This document shows, one piece after another, positions 1 to 13,100 of a stretch of DNA of 64,000 nucleotides; position 1 is the first letter of the stretch; each line of letters opens with the position of its first letter. Made by a program: the position numbers and the translations under genes. The DNA is from Reyranella massiliensis 521 (lineage in GTDB: Bacteria; Pseudomonadota; Alphaproteobacteria; Reyranellales; Reyranellaceae). The notes beneath the pieces are model-generated. The model did not search any database. It was not told the origin of the DNA and saw nothing but the letters and a program-made list of their open reading frames with translations. The stretch is taken from the NCBI RefSeq assembly GCF_000312425.1, contig NZ_HE997181.1, positions 2,799,675 to 2,863,674 on the forward strand, read 5' to 3'.

Positions 1-20
1 GATGACGGGGGAGGAGAAAA

Positions 21-1193
21 TCACGCCGCTTGTTTGCCGAACTCGCGCTCGATCTCGCCGTAGGCCCAGTCGAGCCACGGCAGCAGGGCTTCGAGGTCGC
101 TCTTCTCGACCGTGGCGCCGCACCAGATGCGCAGGCCCGGCGGGGCGTCGCGGTAGGAGCCGACGTCGTAGCCCGCCTTCTCGGTCTCGAGCAGGTCGGC
201 CATCTTCTTGGCCGCCGCCGCCTGCTTGTCGGCCGGCAGAGCGGTGAACCATGGCGCGGAAATGACGAGGCACACCGAGGTGTTGGAGCGCACGGTCTTG
301 TCGGCCGCGAGGAAGGCGGCCCACTTTCGGTCCGCCACGAACTTTTCGAGCACGCCGAGGTTGGCCTCGGAGCGCGCCATCAGGCCCTTCAGCCCGCCGA
401 CGCTCTCGCCCCAGCGCAGGCCGTCGATCGCGTCTTCGACGCAAAGCATCGACGGCGTGTTGATCGTCTCGCCCTTGAAGATGCCTTCGGAGAACTTGCC
501 GCCCGAGGTCAGGCGGAAGATCTTCGGCATCGGCCAGGCCGGCGTGTAGCTCTCCAGGCGCTTTACCGCGCGCGGGCTCAGCACCAGCATGCCGTGCGCG
601 CCCTCGCCGCCCATCACCTTCTGCCAGGACCAGGTGACGACATCGAGCTTCTGCCACGGCAGGTCCATGGCGAAGACGGCCGAAGTCGCGTCGCAGATCG
701 CAAGACCTTCGCGGTCGTCGGCGATCCAGTCGCCGTTCGGCACCTTCACGCCGGAGGTCGTGCCGTTCCAGGTGAAGACGACATCGTGCGTCCAGTCGAC
801 CGCCTTGAGGTCGGCGATCTGGCCATACGGCGCCTTCAGCGTGCGCACGTCCTTGAGCTTGAGCTGCTTCACGACGTCCGTGACCCAGCCTTCGCCGAAG
901 CTTTCCCAGGTCAGCATGTCGACCGGCCGCGCACCGAGCAGCGACCACAGCGCCATCTCGACCGCGCCGGTATCCGACGCCGGCACGATGGCGATGCGAT
1001 AGTCCGCCGGAATGCCCAGTACACTGCGCGTGCGATCGACCGCTTCGACAATCTTCTTCTTGCCGAGCTTGGATCGGTGGGACCGCCCTGTGGCGGCATC
1101 GTTGAGAGCTTGGGGCGTCCAGCCAGGACGCTTGGCGCAGGGTCCGGATGAAAAATCGGGACGCGCCGGACGCATGTTCGGCTTAGTCATCAT
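21..1193 (-). CDS. serC: Phosphoserine aminotransferase
   Basis: PLP-dependent enzyme that makes 3-phosphoserine from 3-phosphohydroxypyruvate and glutamate in serine synthesis; cytoplasmic. The 390-residue length is that of the alphaproteobacterial type. The PLP lysine is K192 in the motif [13 protein letters not shown], and the [14 protein letters not shown] stretch is typical of the family. An open frame runs further upstream, but the ATG at 1193 is chosen because AGGGAGAGG lies just before it; a second ATG follows at once. The gene reads out of the left edge, where serA often follows in this class; that gene is not visible here. Confidence 0.93.
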   Translation of the reverse strand: MMTKPNMRPARPDFSSGPCAKRPGWTPQALNDAATGRSHRSKLGKKKIVEAVDRTRSVLGIPADYRIAIVPASDTGAVEMALWSLLGARPVDMLTWESFGEGWVTDVVKQLKLKDVRTLKAPYGQIADLKAVDWTHDVVFTWNGTTSGVKVPNGDWIADDREGLAICDATSAVFAMDLPWQKLDVVTWSWQKVMGGEGAHGMLVLSPRAVKRLESYTPAWPMPKIFRLTSGGKFSEGIFKGETINTPSMLCVEDAIDGLRWGESVGGLKGLMARSEANLGVLEKFVADRKWAAFLAADKTVRSNTSVCLVISAPWFTALPADKQAAAAKKMADLLETEKAGYDVGSYRDAPPGLRIWCGATVEKSDLEALLPWLDWAYGEIEREFGKQAA

Positions 1194-1342
1194 AACCTCT
1201 CCCTTACAGAAGAGCTGCACTCCGGTGGGGGAGCGTGGCCCGGCGCCGATATACGGGGAGAGGCGCGTTCCGTCAATGTGGGGCGATTGTCGCAAGCCCG
1301 ATTTTCTGGACTGCTCCAAGAACGTTTCGGCGCGATTGCCCG

Positions 1343-1873
1343 TTAGAGCCTTTTCATCATCTGAACGATCGAGTCGGCGGCCTGGTCGGGTGTCGTTGCT
1401 CCAGTATCGATGCGCATCGCCGGCTGCGGCATGGCCTGCATGCAAGTGTCCATAGAGCTTCGCAGGTCGCGAAGGATCTCCGTGGATCGAAGCTTGCCGA
1501 AAGCACCGCGATCGGGGGCAACGAGGCGGCGTTCCTGCTCCTCCGGCCCTACATCCAACGCCACATAGGTCACTTCACCGCCAGCCGCTTCAACCAAACG
1601 AGAGATGCGATCCGGGAAGTCGTTGGCGACGGTAGGTTCCGGAGCGAAGGTGAAGACAAGGGATCGCCCCGTCCTGGCCGCTGTCGAGATTGTTTCGATC
1701 CAGAAGCGTTCGCGTAAGTCGATGAACTCCTGCGAGCCGAACGGGAATACCGCGGCAACGGCATCGACGATCAGATGATTGTGGAACAGCGACAGGCCGG
1801 TTCGTTCAGCGACGAGCCGGGCAATGGTCAGCTTTCCCGACGCAACAGGACCATAGATGAAGAGCAAACGCAT
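1343..1873 (-). CDS. P-loop (AAA-type) small nucleotide kinase-like protein
   Basis: A 176-residue protein that opens with [16 protein letters not shown], a Walker A-like loop (GPVASGK, residues 8-14) on a first beta strand, followed by FHNHLIVD. This is the layout of small shikimate/adenylate-kinase-like ATPases often annotated only as AAA family ATPase. No substrate can be named. It sits between serC and the radical SAM gene on the same strand, with about 150 bp to serC, so co-transcription is possible but not shown. Confidence 0.7.
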   Translation of the reverse strand: MRLLFIYGPVASGKLTIARLVAERTGLSLFHNHLIVDAVAAVFPFGSQEFIDLRERFWIETISTAARTGRSLVFTFAPEPTVANDFPDRISRLVEAAGGEVTYVALDVGPEEQERRLVAPDRGAFGKLRSTEILRDLRSSMDTCMQAMPQPAMRIDTGATTPDQAADSIVQMMKRL

Positions 1874-1952
1874 GATGCGACTGCCTACATCTTCCGCCCT
1901 TGCACTTCCACTCCTTCAAATGTCAGCCGACACCATTCGATGAACGCAGCGA

Positions 1953-3548
1953 CTATTGCGCGGCGATGGCGGCGGCGGGCGGCACGTAGACTTCGGCGGG
2001 CGCGTTGTCGAGTTCGGCAATCTGGCGGTCGAGTTCGCGTTGCACGTATTGCGCGAACGGACCGAGGTGGAGGTAGAGCACGAGCTGGATCAGGCAGGCT
2101 TCCAGCGCCGCCGGATTCTTCTTCGCCACCTCGACGACGGTGCGCCAGAACGGGCGACGAAGCTGCGGGCGCAGGATGTTCATCTGCACCATGATCTTCG
2201 CGAGCGCGACGGCCTCGCGCCAGCCGATCTTCTTCGGCGCGCCGTCGCCCAATGTCGGGCGGCGCAGCGCCAGCGCCACGGTACGCACGCGGTCGAAATA
2301 GGCGTCGGGCGCATAGACCGAGGCCAGGATCTCGCGATAGTCGGCGAGGATCTCGCGGCGCGGCCGCTTCGGGATGAAGTTGATGCCGGCGGTGCATTGA
2401 TCGCCGCTGAAGTCGCTCTGGAACGGCAGCAGGCGCTGCTCCTTGTCGAGGCGGCGATGGAGCTGCGTGTTGGGCAGCGCCGTCAGCAGGCCGACCATGG
2501 CGGCGGGAATGCTGGTCGCCTCGATGCAGTCGATCATGCCTTCGGCGACATCGCCCTTCTCCGTGTCGAAGCCGACGATGAAACCGGCAATGACGAAGAT
2601 GCCGGCGGCGTAGATCCTGTGCACGCTCTCGGCCAGGCTGCGCCGCGTGTTCTGCTTCTTGCGCGTCGAGACCAGCGTATCGGTATCGGGACTCTCGATG
2701 CCGACGAACACCACGAAGAAGTTGGCGCGCGCCAGCATCTGCAGAAGCTGCGCGTCGTCGGACAGATTGATCGACGCCTCGGTCGAGAACATGAACGGAT
2801 AGCCGCGCTCGGCCTGCCACTGCTCCAGCAGCGGCAGGAAAAGCTTCAGCGCCTTCTTGTTGCCGATCAGATTGTCGTCGACGAAATCGACATGGCCGCG
2901 ATGGCCGGTGTCGTAGAGCGCCTGCAGCTCGGCCAGCATCTGCTCGTTGGTCTTGGAGCGCGGCACGCGGCCGTAGAGTTCGATGATGTCGCAGAACTCG
3001 CAGTTGAACGGACAGCCGCGCGAGAACTGCACGCCGACATAGAGATAGTCGCGGGCGTTGATCAGGTCGAAGCGCGGCACCGGGCTGGCGGTGACGTCGG
3101 CCGTGAACTTCTCCGCCCGGAGCCTGCCTCTGCGCTCGCCGCGATTCCACGCTGCGACGAATTCCGAGATGATGCCCTCGGCCTCGCCCAGCACCAGGAA
3201 GTCGGCGGCGTCGTAGATTTCCGGACACGAGGTCGAATCGGGACCGCCCACCACCACGGGCTTGCCCGCCTCCCGGCAGAGCCGGATCACGTCGAGCGCA
3301 TCGACCCGCTGCGGCAGCATGCCCCCCGTCATCACGACATCGGCCCAGGCGAGATCGGCCGGCTTCAGCGTGCGGACGTTGCGATCGACCAGCCGCATGG
3401 TCCATTCCTGCGGCAGCAGCGCCGCCAGGGTCAGGAGCCCGAGCGGCGGCGTCGGACATTGCGCACCGTAGATCTTGCAGGCCGCCCTCAGGCTCCAGAA
3501 CGAATTCTCGTTGAAGCGAGGGAAGACCATGAGCACTTTCAAGCTCAT
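1953..3548 (-). CDS. B12-binding domain radical SAM protein (DUF4070 type)
   Basis: 531 residues. The N-terminal half (about 1-150) has the fold of a cobalamin-binding domain (MVFPRFNENS start, GGPDSTSCPE). The radical SAM cluster motif is C179-x3-C183-x2-C186 in RGCPFNCEFCD, and a long C-terminal region resembles DUF4070. The hopanoid C-2 methylase HpnP shares this overall plan, but the sequence is not close enough by eye to assign that reaction. Such enzymes use a 5'-deoxyadenosyl radical, often for methylation of unactivated carbon. GGAGGAAGA directly precedes the ATG. No hopanoid genes are nearby. Confidence 0.85.
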   Translation of the reverse strand: MSLKVLMVFPRFNENSFWSLRAACKIYGAQCPTPPLGLLTLAALLPQEWTMRLVDRNVRTLKPADLAWADVVMTGGMLPQRVDALDVIRLCREAGKPVVVGGPDSTSCPEIYDAADFLVLGEAEGIISEFVAAWNRGERRGRLRAEKFTADVTASPVPRFDLINARDYLYVGVQFSRGCPFNCEFCDIIELYGRVPRSKTNEQMLAELQALYDTGHRGHVDFVDDNLIGNKKALKLFLPLLEQWQAERGYPFMFSTEASINLSDDAQLLQMLARANFFVVFVGIESPDTDTLVSTRKKQNTRRSLAESVHRIYAAGIFVIAGFIVGFDTEKGDVAEGMIDCIEATSIPAAMVGLLTALPNTQLHRRLDKEQRLLPFQSDFSGDQCTAGINFIPKRPRREILADYREILASVYAPDAYFDRVRTVALALRRPTLGDGAPKKIGWREAVALAKIMVQMNILRPQLRRPFWRTVVEVAKKNPAALEACLIQLVLYLHLGPFAQYVQRELDRQIAELDNAPAEVYVPPAAAIAAQ

Positions 3549-3699
3549 TCTTCCTCCAGTTTGGTGGAGTAGGTCGCAGGCTTCGAGAGGCGACAGTACA
3601 GGCCCGCTGAGACCTCCTCAACCTGCCCCTTGCCGTCCTTCCTGCCGCCCCCTCCTTGCTGCTCCCCATGGCGGCGCCAATCGGCTATCAAGCGGCATC

Positions 3700-4863
3700 A
3701 TGACTTCAAACGACAACGACCATCGTGGCCTCCTGCCGGCTGGCCTCGCCGATCTTCTGCCCCCGGATGCGACGCGCGAGGCCCGCGCCATCGACGTCGC
3801 CATCGAGCGCTTTGCGGCCTTCGGTTACGAGCGCGTGAAGCCGCCCATGGTCGAATTCGAAGAGTCCCTGCTGGGGGGGCCCGGCGCGGCGCTCGCCTCG
3901 CAGACCTTCCGGCTGATGGATCCCGTTTCGCAGCGCATGATGGGCGTGCGGCCCGACATGACCGTGCAGGTGGCGCGCATCGCCGTCACGCGGCTGAAGC
4001 ACGAGCCGCGGCCGTTGCGCCTCTCCTACGGCGGCAACGTCATCCGCGTGCGCGGCAGCGCCTTGAAGCCCGAACGCCAATTCGCGCAGGTCGGTTCCGA
4101 GCTGATCGGTGTCGACAGCGCCGAAGCCGATGCCGAAGCCGTGCTGCTCACGGTCGATGCGCTGCGCGCCATCGGCGTCGCCGAACTTTCGGTGGACCTC
4201 AACCTGCCGACCCTGGTGGCCACCGTCGCCGCCGGCCTGAAGCAACCGGCCGAGGCGATGCAGAAACTCCGCCGCGCGCTCGACCGCAAGGACGAAGGCG
4301 CCATCGCCAAGGCCTCCACCGACAAGAAGGTGACGGAGATGTTCGCGGGCCTGCTGCGCGCGGCGGGTCCGGCCGATCAGGGCATTGCCCAGCTCGGCAA
4401 ACTCAAGCTCCCCGCCGCGGCGGCCGCCGAAGCCGCACGGCTTGCCGAGGTGGTGAAGCTCATCCAGGCGGCCGAGCCCGACCTGCCGCTCACCATCGAT
4501 CCGGTGGAGTATCGCGGCCTCGAATATCAGACCGGCGTTTCCTTCTGCGTGTTCGCGCTGAAGGGGCGCGAGGAACTGGCGCGCGGCGGCCGCTATTCCG
4601 CGGGCTATCCCGAAGACGGCGTCAGCGAACCGGCAACCGGCTTCACGCTCTACATGGACGCCGTGCTGGCCGCCTCCGAGGCCCCGCCCGAACGGCCACG
4701 CCTCTATGTCGAGTTGGGCACGCCGTGGCGCGACGCGGCCCCGTGGCAGGCCAAGGGCTATGCCGTCGTGCGCGCGGTCTTGGCCGCGCCCGAACCTCGC
4801 GCCGAAGCCAAGCGCCTGCGCTGCAGCCACGCCCTGATCGACGGAGACGCGGTGCCGCTGTAG
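3700..4863 (+). CDS. hisZ: ATP phosphoribosyltransferase regulatory subunit
   Basis: HisZ is a catalytically inactive paralogue of histidyl-tRNA synthetase that partners the short form of HisG in the first step of histidine synthesis. The 387-residue product starts MTSNDNDHRGLLPAGLADLL and has the class II synthetase-like core (GVRPDMTVQVAR, a motif-2-like region) without a full anticodon-binding domain, as expected for HisZ. The open frame extends upstream to 3475, across the divergent radical SAM start, so the ATG at 3700 is used. hisG is not in the window. HisZ implies that the short HisG is used. The linkage with purA is seen in other alphaproteobacteria. Confidence 0.9.
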   Translation: MTSNDNDHRGLLPAGLADLLPPDATREARAIDVAIERFAAFGYERVKPPMVEFEESLLGGPGAALASQTFRLMDPVSQRMMGVRPDMTVQVARIAVTRLKHEPRPLRLSYGGNVIRVRGSALKPERQFAQVGSELIGVDSAEADAEAVLLTVDALRAIGVAELSVDLNLPTLVATVAAGLKQPAEAMQKLRRALDRKDEGAIAKASTDKKVTEMFAGLLRAAGPADQGIAQLGKLKLPAAAAAEAARLAEVVKLIQAAEPDLPLTIDPVEYRGLEYQTGVSFCVFALKGREELARGGRYSAGYPEDGVSEPATGFTLYMDAVLAASEAPPERPRLYVELGTPWRDAAPWQAKGYAVVRAVLAAPEPRAEAKRLRCSHALIDGDAVPL

Positions 4864-4871
4864 CAGGGCCG

Positions 4872-4912
4872 GCGACGATCCGAACTTTCGCCTCTGCGCA
4901 GGACGATCGAAC
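4872..4912. repeat. Degenerate half-copy of a dispersed palindromic repeat
   Basis: The stretch acgatccgaactttcgcctc followed by tgcgcaggacgatcg resembles one arm of the inverted repeat at 17496-17585 (gatccttcgc...caggatgac). It lies between hisZ and a truncated gene. The match is by eye and imperfect. Confidence 0.35.
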
Positions 4913-4914
4913 AA

Positions 4915-5361
4915 ATGATGGCGCAGCGTCGACCCGGCTACACCCGCACGGAAGCCACCATCGCCGCCGCCGCCGATCGCGAGATCGTGCCCGGAATTCT
5001 GTTTGCCGCGCTCAACCTCTCCTACGGTTTCGGAGAGGTCCGCAACTATTCGACCGGCCTGTACCTCGATGGATCGGAACTGGCCTTCTCGGCGGCAGCC
5101 ACCGCCCGGCTTTGGGAGGGCGTCTATCTGGGCGGCGAGGTGCGTTACCGGCGCGGCTTCGATGCCCTCGCCTTCGGGAATCTGACGGGGCAAGCCGTCT
5201 TTCTGGGGCCGACCTTCTACGCCACTTTGGGAAAGGGGGTATCCCTGTCCGGCGCCTGGAACATTCAGGCCTGGGGGCAGACGACGGGCCTCGATCCGAC
5301 GCTGGACGTGGCGCTGTTCCAGCGGCAGATGTTCAAACTCCGCCTCGCCATCGACCTCTAG
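4915..5361 (+). CDS. Probable C-terminal remnant of an outer-membrane beta-barrel protein
   Basis: 148 residues of alternating aromatic/hydrophobic strands with glycine turns (GVYLGGEVRYRRGF, GQAVFLGPTFYATLGKGVSL, ending KLRLAIDL), the look of the last strands of an outer-membrane barrel. There is no signal peptide, and the reading frame begins right after a degenerate repeat element. From memory, full-length relatives carry a further hundred or more N-terminal residues, so this is probably a truncated gene. It may still be expressed. No function can be assigned. Confidence 0.5.
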   Translation: MMAQRRPGYTRTEATIAAAADREIVPGILFAALNLSYGFGEVRNYSTGLYLDGSELAFSAAATARLWEGVYLGGEVRYRRGFDALAFGNLTGQAVFLGPTFYATLGKGVSLSGAWNIQAWGQTTGLDPTLDVALFQRQMFKLRLAIDL

Positions 5362-5520
5362 AGAAACGACGGACCGGGCGGCAAGCCCGCGCGCCTCGGC
5401 CGGCGGCAAACCGGCAGCGACCGTGCATGGGCTTGGCTGCGCCAAAAGGCCGGGCCCCCACCCCCTGCGGAGGACGCATTTGACCTCGCCCGAGGCGGGG
5501 GGAAGTGCTATCCGACCTCA

Positions 5521-5554
5521 CGCCTCTCCGGCATCGGCCCCGGGGAGGCGTTTT
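5521..5554 (+). terminator. Hairpin followed by T-run in the purA leader
   Basis: cgcctctcc (5521-5529) pairs with ggggaggcg (5542-5550), nine pairs including one G-T, followed by TTTT. It ends 21 bases before the purA start. It may end upstream transcription or act as an attenuator in the purA leader; the sequence does not decide between these. Confidence 0.45.
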
Positions 5555-5575
5555 CATGTGTGAAGGGACAGTGGA

Positions 5576-6868
<1,293 letters not shown>

Positions 6869-6886
6869 GCGGGACCGTCACGACCC

Positions 6887-6934
6887 GGATGGTGCTGGCC
6901 CGCTCGATCCAGCGCCATCCGCTCCAACCTTTTT
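6887..6934 (+). terminator. Rho-independent terminator of purA
   Basis: GGATGGTGCTGG (6887-6898) pairs with CCAGCGCCATCC (6909-6920), twelve pairs with one G-T. After a short gap there is a five-T run at 6930-6934, 19 bases after the purA stop codon. Confidence 0.8.
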
Positions 6935-7185
6935 GCATCATATCGAGTCTTCGATGCAGTGATTCCAAGAGAAGATTGCACTGCGTCCACGCGTTGTCCG
7001 CTACCTGACGAACCTTGGCATCGAGGCGTGCAAACAAAGCCGCCAGATATGCGTCCGATAGGCTTATTCGTCGGAAGAATCGCTCTCTTCATCGAACGCT
7101 GCTCACACCGTGTGATTTTGTCGTGATATCGTCCGCGCGATTTCGGATTACCTCGGAATCGTTGTGTGAGCAGACGGAGCGCTGG

Positions 7186-10100
7186 ATGGCTACTTTCACT
7201 GTCGTGAACCTCAATGACAGCGGTGCGGGTTCACTACGAGCAGCCATCGAAGCCTCCAATGCCGAACCAGCCGGCGTCACCAACACCATCGAGTTCGCAG
7301 TAACGGGAACGATCGTCCTGGGAAGCGACCTGCCGTCGCTCACCAGGCCGGTGGATATCGTCGCCGGCAACCCGGCCACGGGGAACCCGCCGACCGTCGG
7401 GATCGACTTCAACGGCAATGCCGGCCTGGTCTTCGCGGCCGGTTCGGAAGGCTCGGAGCTGGTCGGCCTGTCGCTGGGCAATGCAACCGGCAACGGCGTC
7501 ACCCTCCATGCCGGCAGCATCACCCTCAACAACAACTATATCGGCCTCGCCCTCGACGGTTCGGCCGCCGGCAACACCGGCGACGGCGTGTTCGTGGCTG
7601 CCACCTCGTCCGGCAACAATCTAGGTTTCAACCCCGACGCGGCGACCCTGGCCGAGAGCGGCCAGCCCGCGACCGGCGTGGTGTCCAACGTCATCTCGGC
7701 CAACGGCGGCAACGGCATCACGCTGAACGGCGCCGACAACAACGAAATCGTCTCCAACCGGATCGGCACCAGCACCGACGGCAACACCGCGATGGCCAAC
7801 GGCGGCCACGGCATCTGGCTGACCAACGGCGCGACCGGCAACATGATCGGCGGCGCCGTCGCCGGCAACGACGCCAGCGGCGACCAGAACAACCCGACGG
7901 GCAACAAGGGCAACATCGCCGACGTCGTCGTGGTGACGCCGCCGCTCGGCAACCTGGTGTCCGGCAACGGCGGCAACGGCATCCAGATCGACACCGGCTC
8001 GAACAGCAACACACTCAGCGGCAACTTCGTCGGCACGACCGCCAACGGCCTCGCCGCCCTCGGCAACACCGGCGACGGCGTCGCCATCCTCGAGTCCGAT
8101 TCCGTGACCTTGAGCGGCTGCGTCTTCGTCGACAATCCGTTCATCTATTACAACGTCATCGGCGGCAATCTCGGCAACGGCGTCCACGTCACCAATGCCG
8201 ACAACGTCGTCATCCAGGCCAACTTCCTGGGCCTCGGCGCGGACAACAACACCATCGTCGGCAACCAGCTCGACGGCCTGCTGATCGACGGCAATTCACG
8301 CAACACCCAGGTGGGCGGCGTCATCCCGCTCGGCAACGTCATCTCGGGCAACGTCCAGAACGGCATCGAGGTAGCGGACACGGCGAGCGGCTTCAGCACG
8401 CTCAATACCTTCGGCGGCACCACGGCATTCTTCGGCGCCGCGCCGAACGGGGCCAACGGCATCCTGGTCACCTCGACCGGCGGCAACCAGACGATCCAGA
8501 CCAACGTCATCTCGGGCAATACCGGCAACGGCATCGAGATTTCCGGCAACGCCTGGGGCGTCTCCATCGTGCCCAACATCGTCGGCCTCGACACCCGCGG
8601 CGACGGCGCCTTCCCCAACGGCGGTTCGGGCATCGTCTTCTCGGGCAATGCGCACGACAATTTCGTGGGCGGCACCGACCTCATCGGCAACCTGTCGGTG
8701 ATCCGCCAGAACACCGTTTCCGGCAATGCGGGCTACGGCATCGAGATCACCGGCACCGCCTACAACAATGTCATCGCCGACAGCGCCATCGGCACCAACA
8801 TCCAGGAGCTGGCGGCGATCGCCAACGGCCTGGGCGGCGTGCTGGTATCGAGCACCGGCGTCGGCAACATCGTGGGATCGCCATTGGTCGGCTGGACGCC
8901 GCTGCCCTCGCCCGCCGTTTCGTATAACGTCATCAGCGGTAATACCGGCCCCGGCGTCACCCTGGCCGCCGGCACCAACTACAATGCCGTCATCAACAAC
9001 TATATCGGGCTCAACATCGTGGCCCAGCCGGTGCTGCCGAACGGCGGCGGCGCGATCCAAAACGACGGCGGCGTCAACCTGATCTACGGCAACGGCGCCC
9101 ACGGGGCGCTGCCCTGGCAGTCGCCGACCGGGCAGCTCGAATCGCTGTTCATCGGCTGGTTCGGCCGCGCCGCCGATCCCGTGGGCTTCCGCCAGGACAT
9201 GGAAGAGGTGCTGAGCCTGATGCTGGGCGGCGATTCGATTGCCGCGGCGATGCTGAAGGCGTCGGAGGACTTCGCCGCCTCGCCGGCAATCGGCATCTAT
9301 GCGCCACTGGCCAGCCTGACCACGCCGGTCACGTCGCCCACTCTGGAGCAGATCGCCCTCACCAACGGCTTCATCAACCAGAGCTTCAACAATCTGTTCG
9401 GCCGCAACGCCACCACCTCCGAACAGACGATCTGGCGCGAGGCGTTCTTCGACGGCGCCATCCCCTTCGCCAATCTCGTCTACGACATCGCCTCCTCGGC
9501 GCAGAACAACGACGTCGTGGCGATGAACGCCAAGATCCTCGCGGCGTCCTATTTCACGACCGCCTTCGCGTCCACGCCGCTCGACCCGCCGAGCCTCGCC
9601 GAAATGCAGGGCGCGGTCTCGGGCGTCACCAACGGCACGACGCTGTTCAACTCGCAGGCCGCCACCGACGCCCTGATGAGCGGCACGCACACCCAGGTCG
9701 AGTATCAGTCGATCCTCGAGCCCGGCAACATCACCACCGGCGTGCGCGCCAGCCTCGACGGCACCGTCATCCTGACCGGCAGCAAGACCGTGGAAGGCTC
9801 CACCGGCACCGAGGCCTATCTTTATCACGGGCCGCTGAACAACACGGCCGCCGGCGAGTTCTACGTGCTCGATCCGACCTTCGCCGGCCAGACCGTGACG
9901 ACGGCGACCTTCTACGGCCCCGACACGGCGATCTTCACGCCTGGAATCGGCCTCGGCAACGTGCGGGCGGTCGGCAGCTATCAGTATGCCGAGAATCCGG
10001 CCGGCGTCTTCAATCACGGCATGATCTACGAGGGCCCGATCACCGGCATCGGCGGGACCTGGACCGAGGTCACCGTTCCCTCGAACGGCGTCAATGTCGT

Positions 10101-13100
10101 GGGCGGCGTGACGGTGCCCGGCACGGTCGCCAACACGATCCTGCACAGCACGCAGGGCAACCTCGTGGTCGGCAACTACGATATCTCGGGGCCGGGCGGC
10201 ATCCTGCTCGGCGCCAACGGCTTCATCTACAACATCGCCACCGGCCAATACACGTTGATGAACGTCAACGGCAGCTACGACAACCTGACATCGCTGTACG
10301 GCATCTGGCAGAACGGCGTCGGCAGCGACACCTACACCATCGCCGGCGGATCGAAGGACGGCACCGGCCTCAACGCGGCGTTCCTGCAGACCTACAACGC
10401 CTCCACCGGCGAATTCTCCAACCTCACCTTCTACAACGGCTTCAACAAGGCCGGTGGCCTGCTCACCCACTTCGAGAACATCACGGCGGTTCCTGGCGGC
10501 TTCAATCTGGTCGCCACCACCGACAGCGGCCCTGCCATGGCCGCGATCACGCTCAACCCCGACGGTACGTTCGGCGACGCGGTATGGACTGCCATCCAGC
10601 TCCCGGGCAGCGAGCTGCTGACCGGCAACATTGCCTACCAGAACGTGGTCGGCGGCATCTACAACACCGGCGATTCGGATACGGTCGCGACCTATCTGGG
10701 CGTCGTGCAGCAGTCCTACGTGAACACCGACGGCGGGCTGATCATGCCCGTCGGCTCGCACGACTTCTCCTACTCGCTGTCGGTCCACGGCAGCATCGGC
10801 GCCACGATCACCGGCTCGACGACGGCCGGCAACGTGCTGGGTGGCTCGATCGGCAACGACAAGATCACCGGCACCGCGAGCCTTGTGCTGGCCGACACGA
10901 TCTATACCGGCGGCGGCGCCGACACGATCATCCTGGCGGCCGGCCACACCGCAAGCACCCGCGTCCAGCTCTTCGCCGGCAACAGCCTCACCAATGCTGA
11001 CGCCCTGCAGCCGGGTTCGTCGGTGTCGCCGATCACCGGCAGCGTCGTCGATGCCAACGACATCCCGCAGCTCGGCTGGTGGGGCCAGGCGACCGGCCAG
11101 CTCGGCGGGCCGGTGACCAATGCCAGCACCAACGGCGGCATGGGCACCGGCACCAGCGCGGACATGACGACGGTCCAGAACTTCGTCGTCGGTTCGGGCG
11201 GCTCGGGCGACATGATCGACATCTCGCTGGCCGCCTTCAGCAACCTCATCCGCTCCGCCGACGGCGATGCGCCGCGGCCCGGCGCAGCCATCTTCAGCAA
11301 CATCGTCGGCCCCGGTGGCACGATCACCGTCGACGACGCCACGGTCATTCGCATCGACAGCCCCGGCGGCTTCGTGGGCGCGGCCGACCTTGCCGCTGCC
11401 CTCCAGGCCAACCCCATCACCTTCGCAGGTCCGCAGGACGGGGCGCTGAACCACTATCTCGTCGCCTACCAGGACACCGGCGGCAATGTCCGCATCGCCG
11501 ACATGAGCATCCAGGGCGGCGGCGGCTCCTTCACGGACACCGCCGGCGGCTCCACGCTCGCGATCTCCGATATGGCGCAGCTCCAGGGCGTCACGCTCTC
11601 CTCGCTGCAGACCTCGAACGTCAACCTGCTGGCCGGTACTGCGGTCGAGCATTCGAGCTATCTCGACTTCACGGGCTGGCGCATCAACGACGCGACCAGC
11701 GTGATGGATGCCTACGGGCTTGAGGCGAGCGACGTCTCGGAAGCGACGTTCGCCGGCCTCAACGTCGCGCTGATCCTCGACCGCGCCCAGGACCCGACGG
11801 CGCTGCTGGCCGAGGACTGGGGCACGCGCCAGCAGACGCTGGCCGAAATGAACGACAACGGTACGCTGTGGACCACCTACGGCGCCGACCAGACGCTCTA
11901 CAATTCCGTCGTCGAGCAACTGACGACCACTTACGGCCTGACGATCCTCGACGGCACCGATTCGGCGAACAAGGGCGACTATGTCTCCTCCGCCGAGTCG
12001 CGGACCATCTGGGTCGAACTCAACACTGCGGAGCAGTTCGCCAGCCTGTTCGGCACGACGCTCTACCAGAGCACGCAGGAGGACAACGAATTCGTCTTCT
12101 GGAACGGCGACCTGCTGTTGCCGGAAGAATGGAACATCCAGGGCCTGTGGTTCGACACCGAGAATGTGCCGCCGCCGTCCAACATGACGCCCGGCGTTTC
12201 GACGACCTTGCCGCAGGGCGCGCAGAGCCCCGGCAACAATTCGAGCCTGGGCCTCACGCTCTCGCCGCAGCAGATTTCCGAGCTCTACAACTTCCCGCTG
12301 GCCGGTCTGGACGTGGAGACCGGCGCGATCGGCCTGATCGAGCCGGGCATCGGTTCGGCTCTGCATCCCAGCCAGACCAAGACGTTCCAGGAATTGCTGA
12401 CCGAATATCTCGCCTCGGTGGGCCAGACCGGCAACGGCACCGTCTCGGTCCAGGGCGAGAACGGCCAGACCTACAACAGCGGCGCGGGCGAACGTTCGCT
12501 CGATGTTGGCGTGGTGGCCAGCATCAATCCGAACAGCGACATCTATCTGTTCAACGGCTCGGGCTACAACGGCAACGCCGACGCCTCGACCTTCACGGCG
12601 ATCCAGAGCGCGCTGTGGGATCCCGCGCTGACGGCCGCGGTGCTCTCCAGCTCGTTCGGCGACGACCAGAGCATGAGCCCGAACTCGCCCTTCTACGCGG
12701 CGTACCGGCAGCTCCAGCTCGACGCGGCATTAAAGAACGTCTCGCTGTTCAACGCGCTGGGCGACGGCGGATCGGGCAACGAGACCGGCAACGGCCTCAC
12801 CAACCTCTCCTACAACGAGACCAGCCCGTACAACGTGATGGTCGGCGGCACGTCGTTCTCGACCTTCGACGCCGCCGAGAATGACGTCACGCTCAACCCG
12901 TCGCTGGTCGCGCCGGCGCTCGCCAACGACCAGGCGACGCTATGGCGGCTGATGGCCGGCGGCCTGACCGCCCTGCCGCAGAACCTCGCCGCGCTGCAGA
13001 CCTTCGCCGAAACGGTGTGGAACCAGTATTTCGTCGTCGGCAACCACATCACGATCAGCAACTCGCCGTTCGAGGGCGGCTATCTCGTCAACACCACGAC

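Noticed and set aside
1953..3548. Assignment of the radical SAM gene as hopanoid C-2 methylase (hpnP)
   Set aside because: The overall plan is shared, but the N-terminal sequence differs from what I recall of HpnP and no hopanoid genes are nearby.
5480..5512. A sigma-70 promoter for purA built on TTGACC at 5480
   Set aside because: The only -10-like sequences are 19-21 bases away, outside the normal spacing.
8296..12366. A 1,356-codon open frame on the minus strand inside the giant gene
   Set aside because: It is a mirror of the high-GC codon bias of the plus-strand gene; it has no domain logic and the plus strand shows clear protease and beta-helix motifs.
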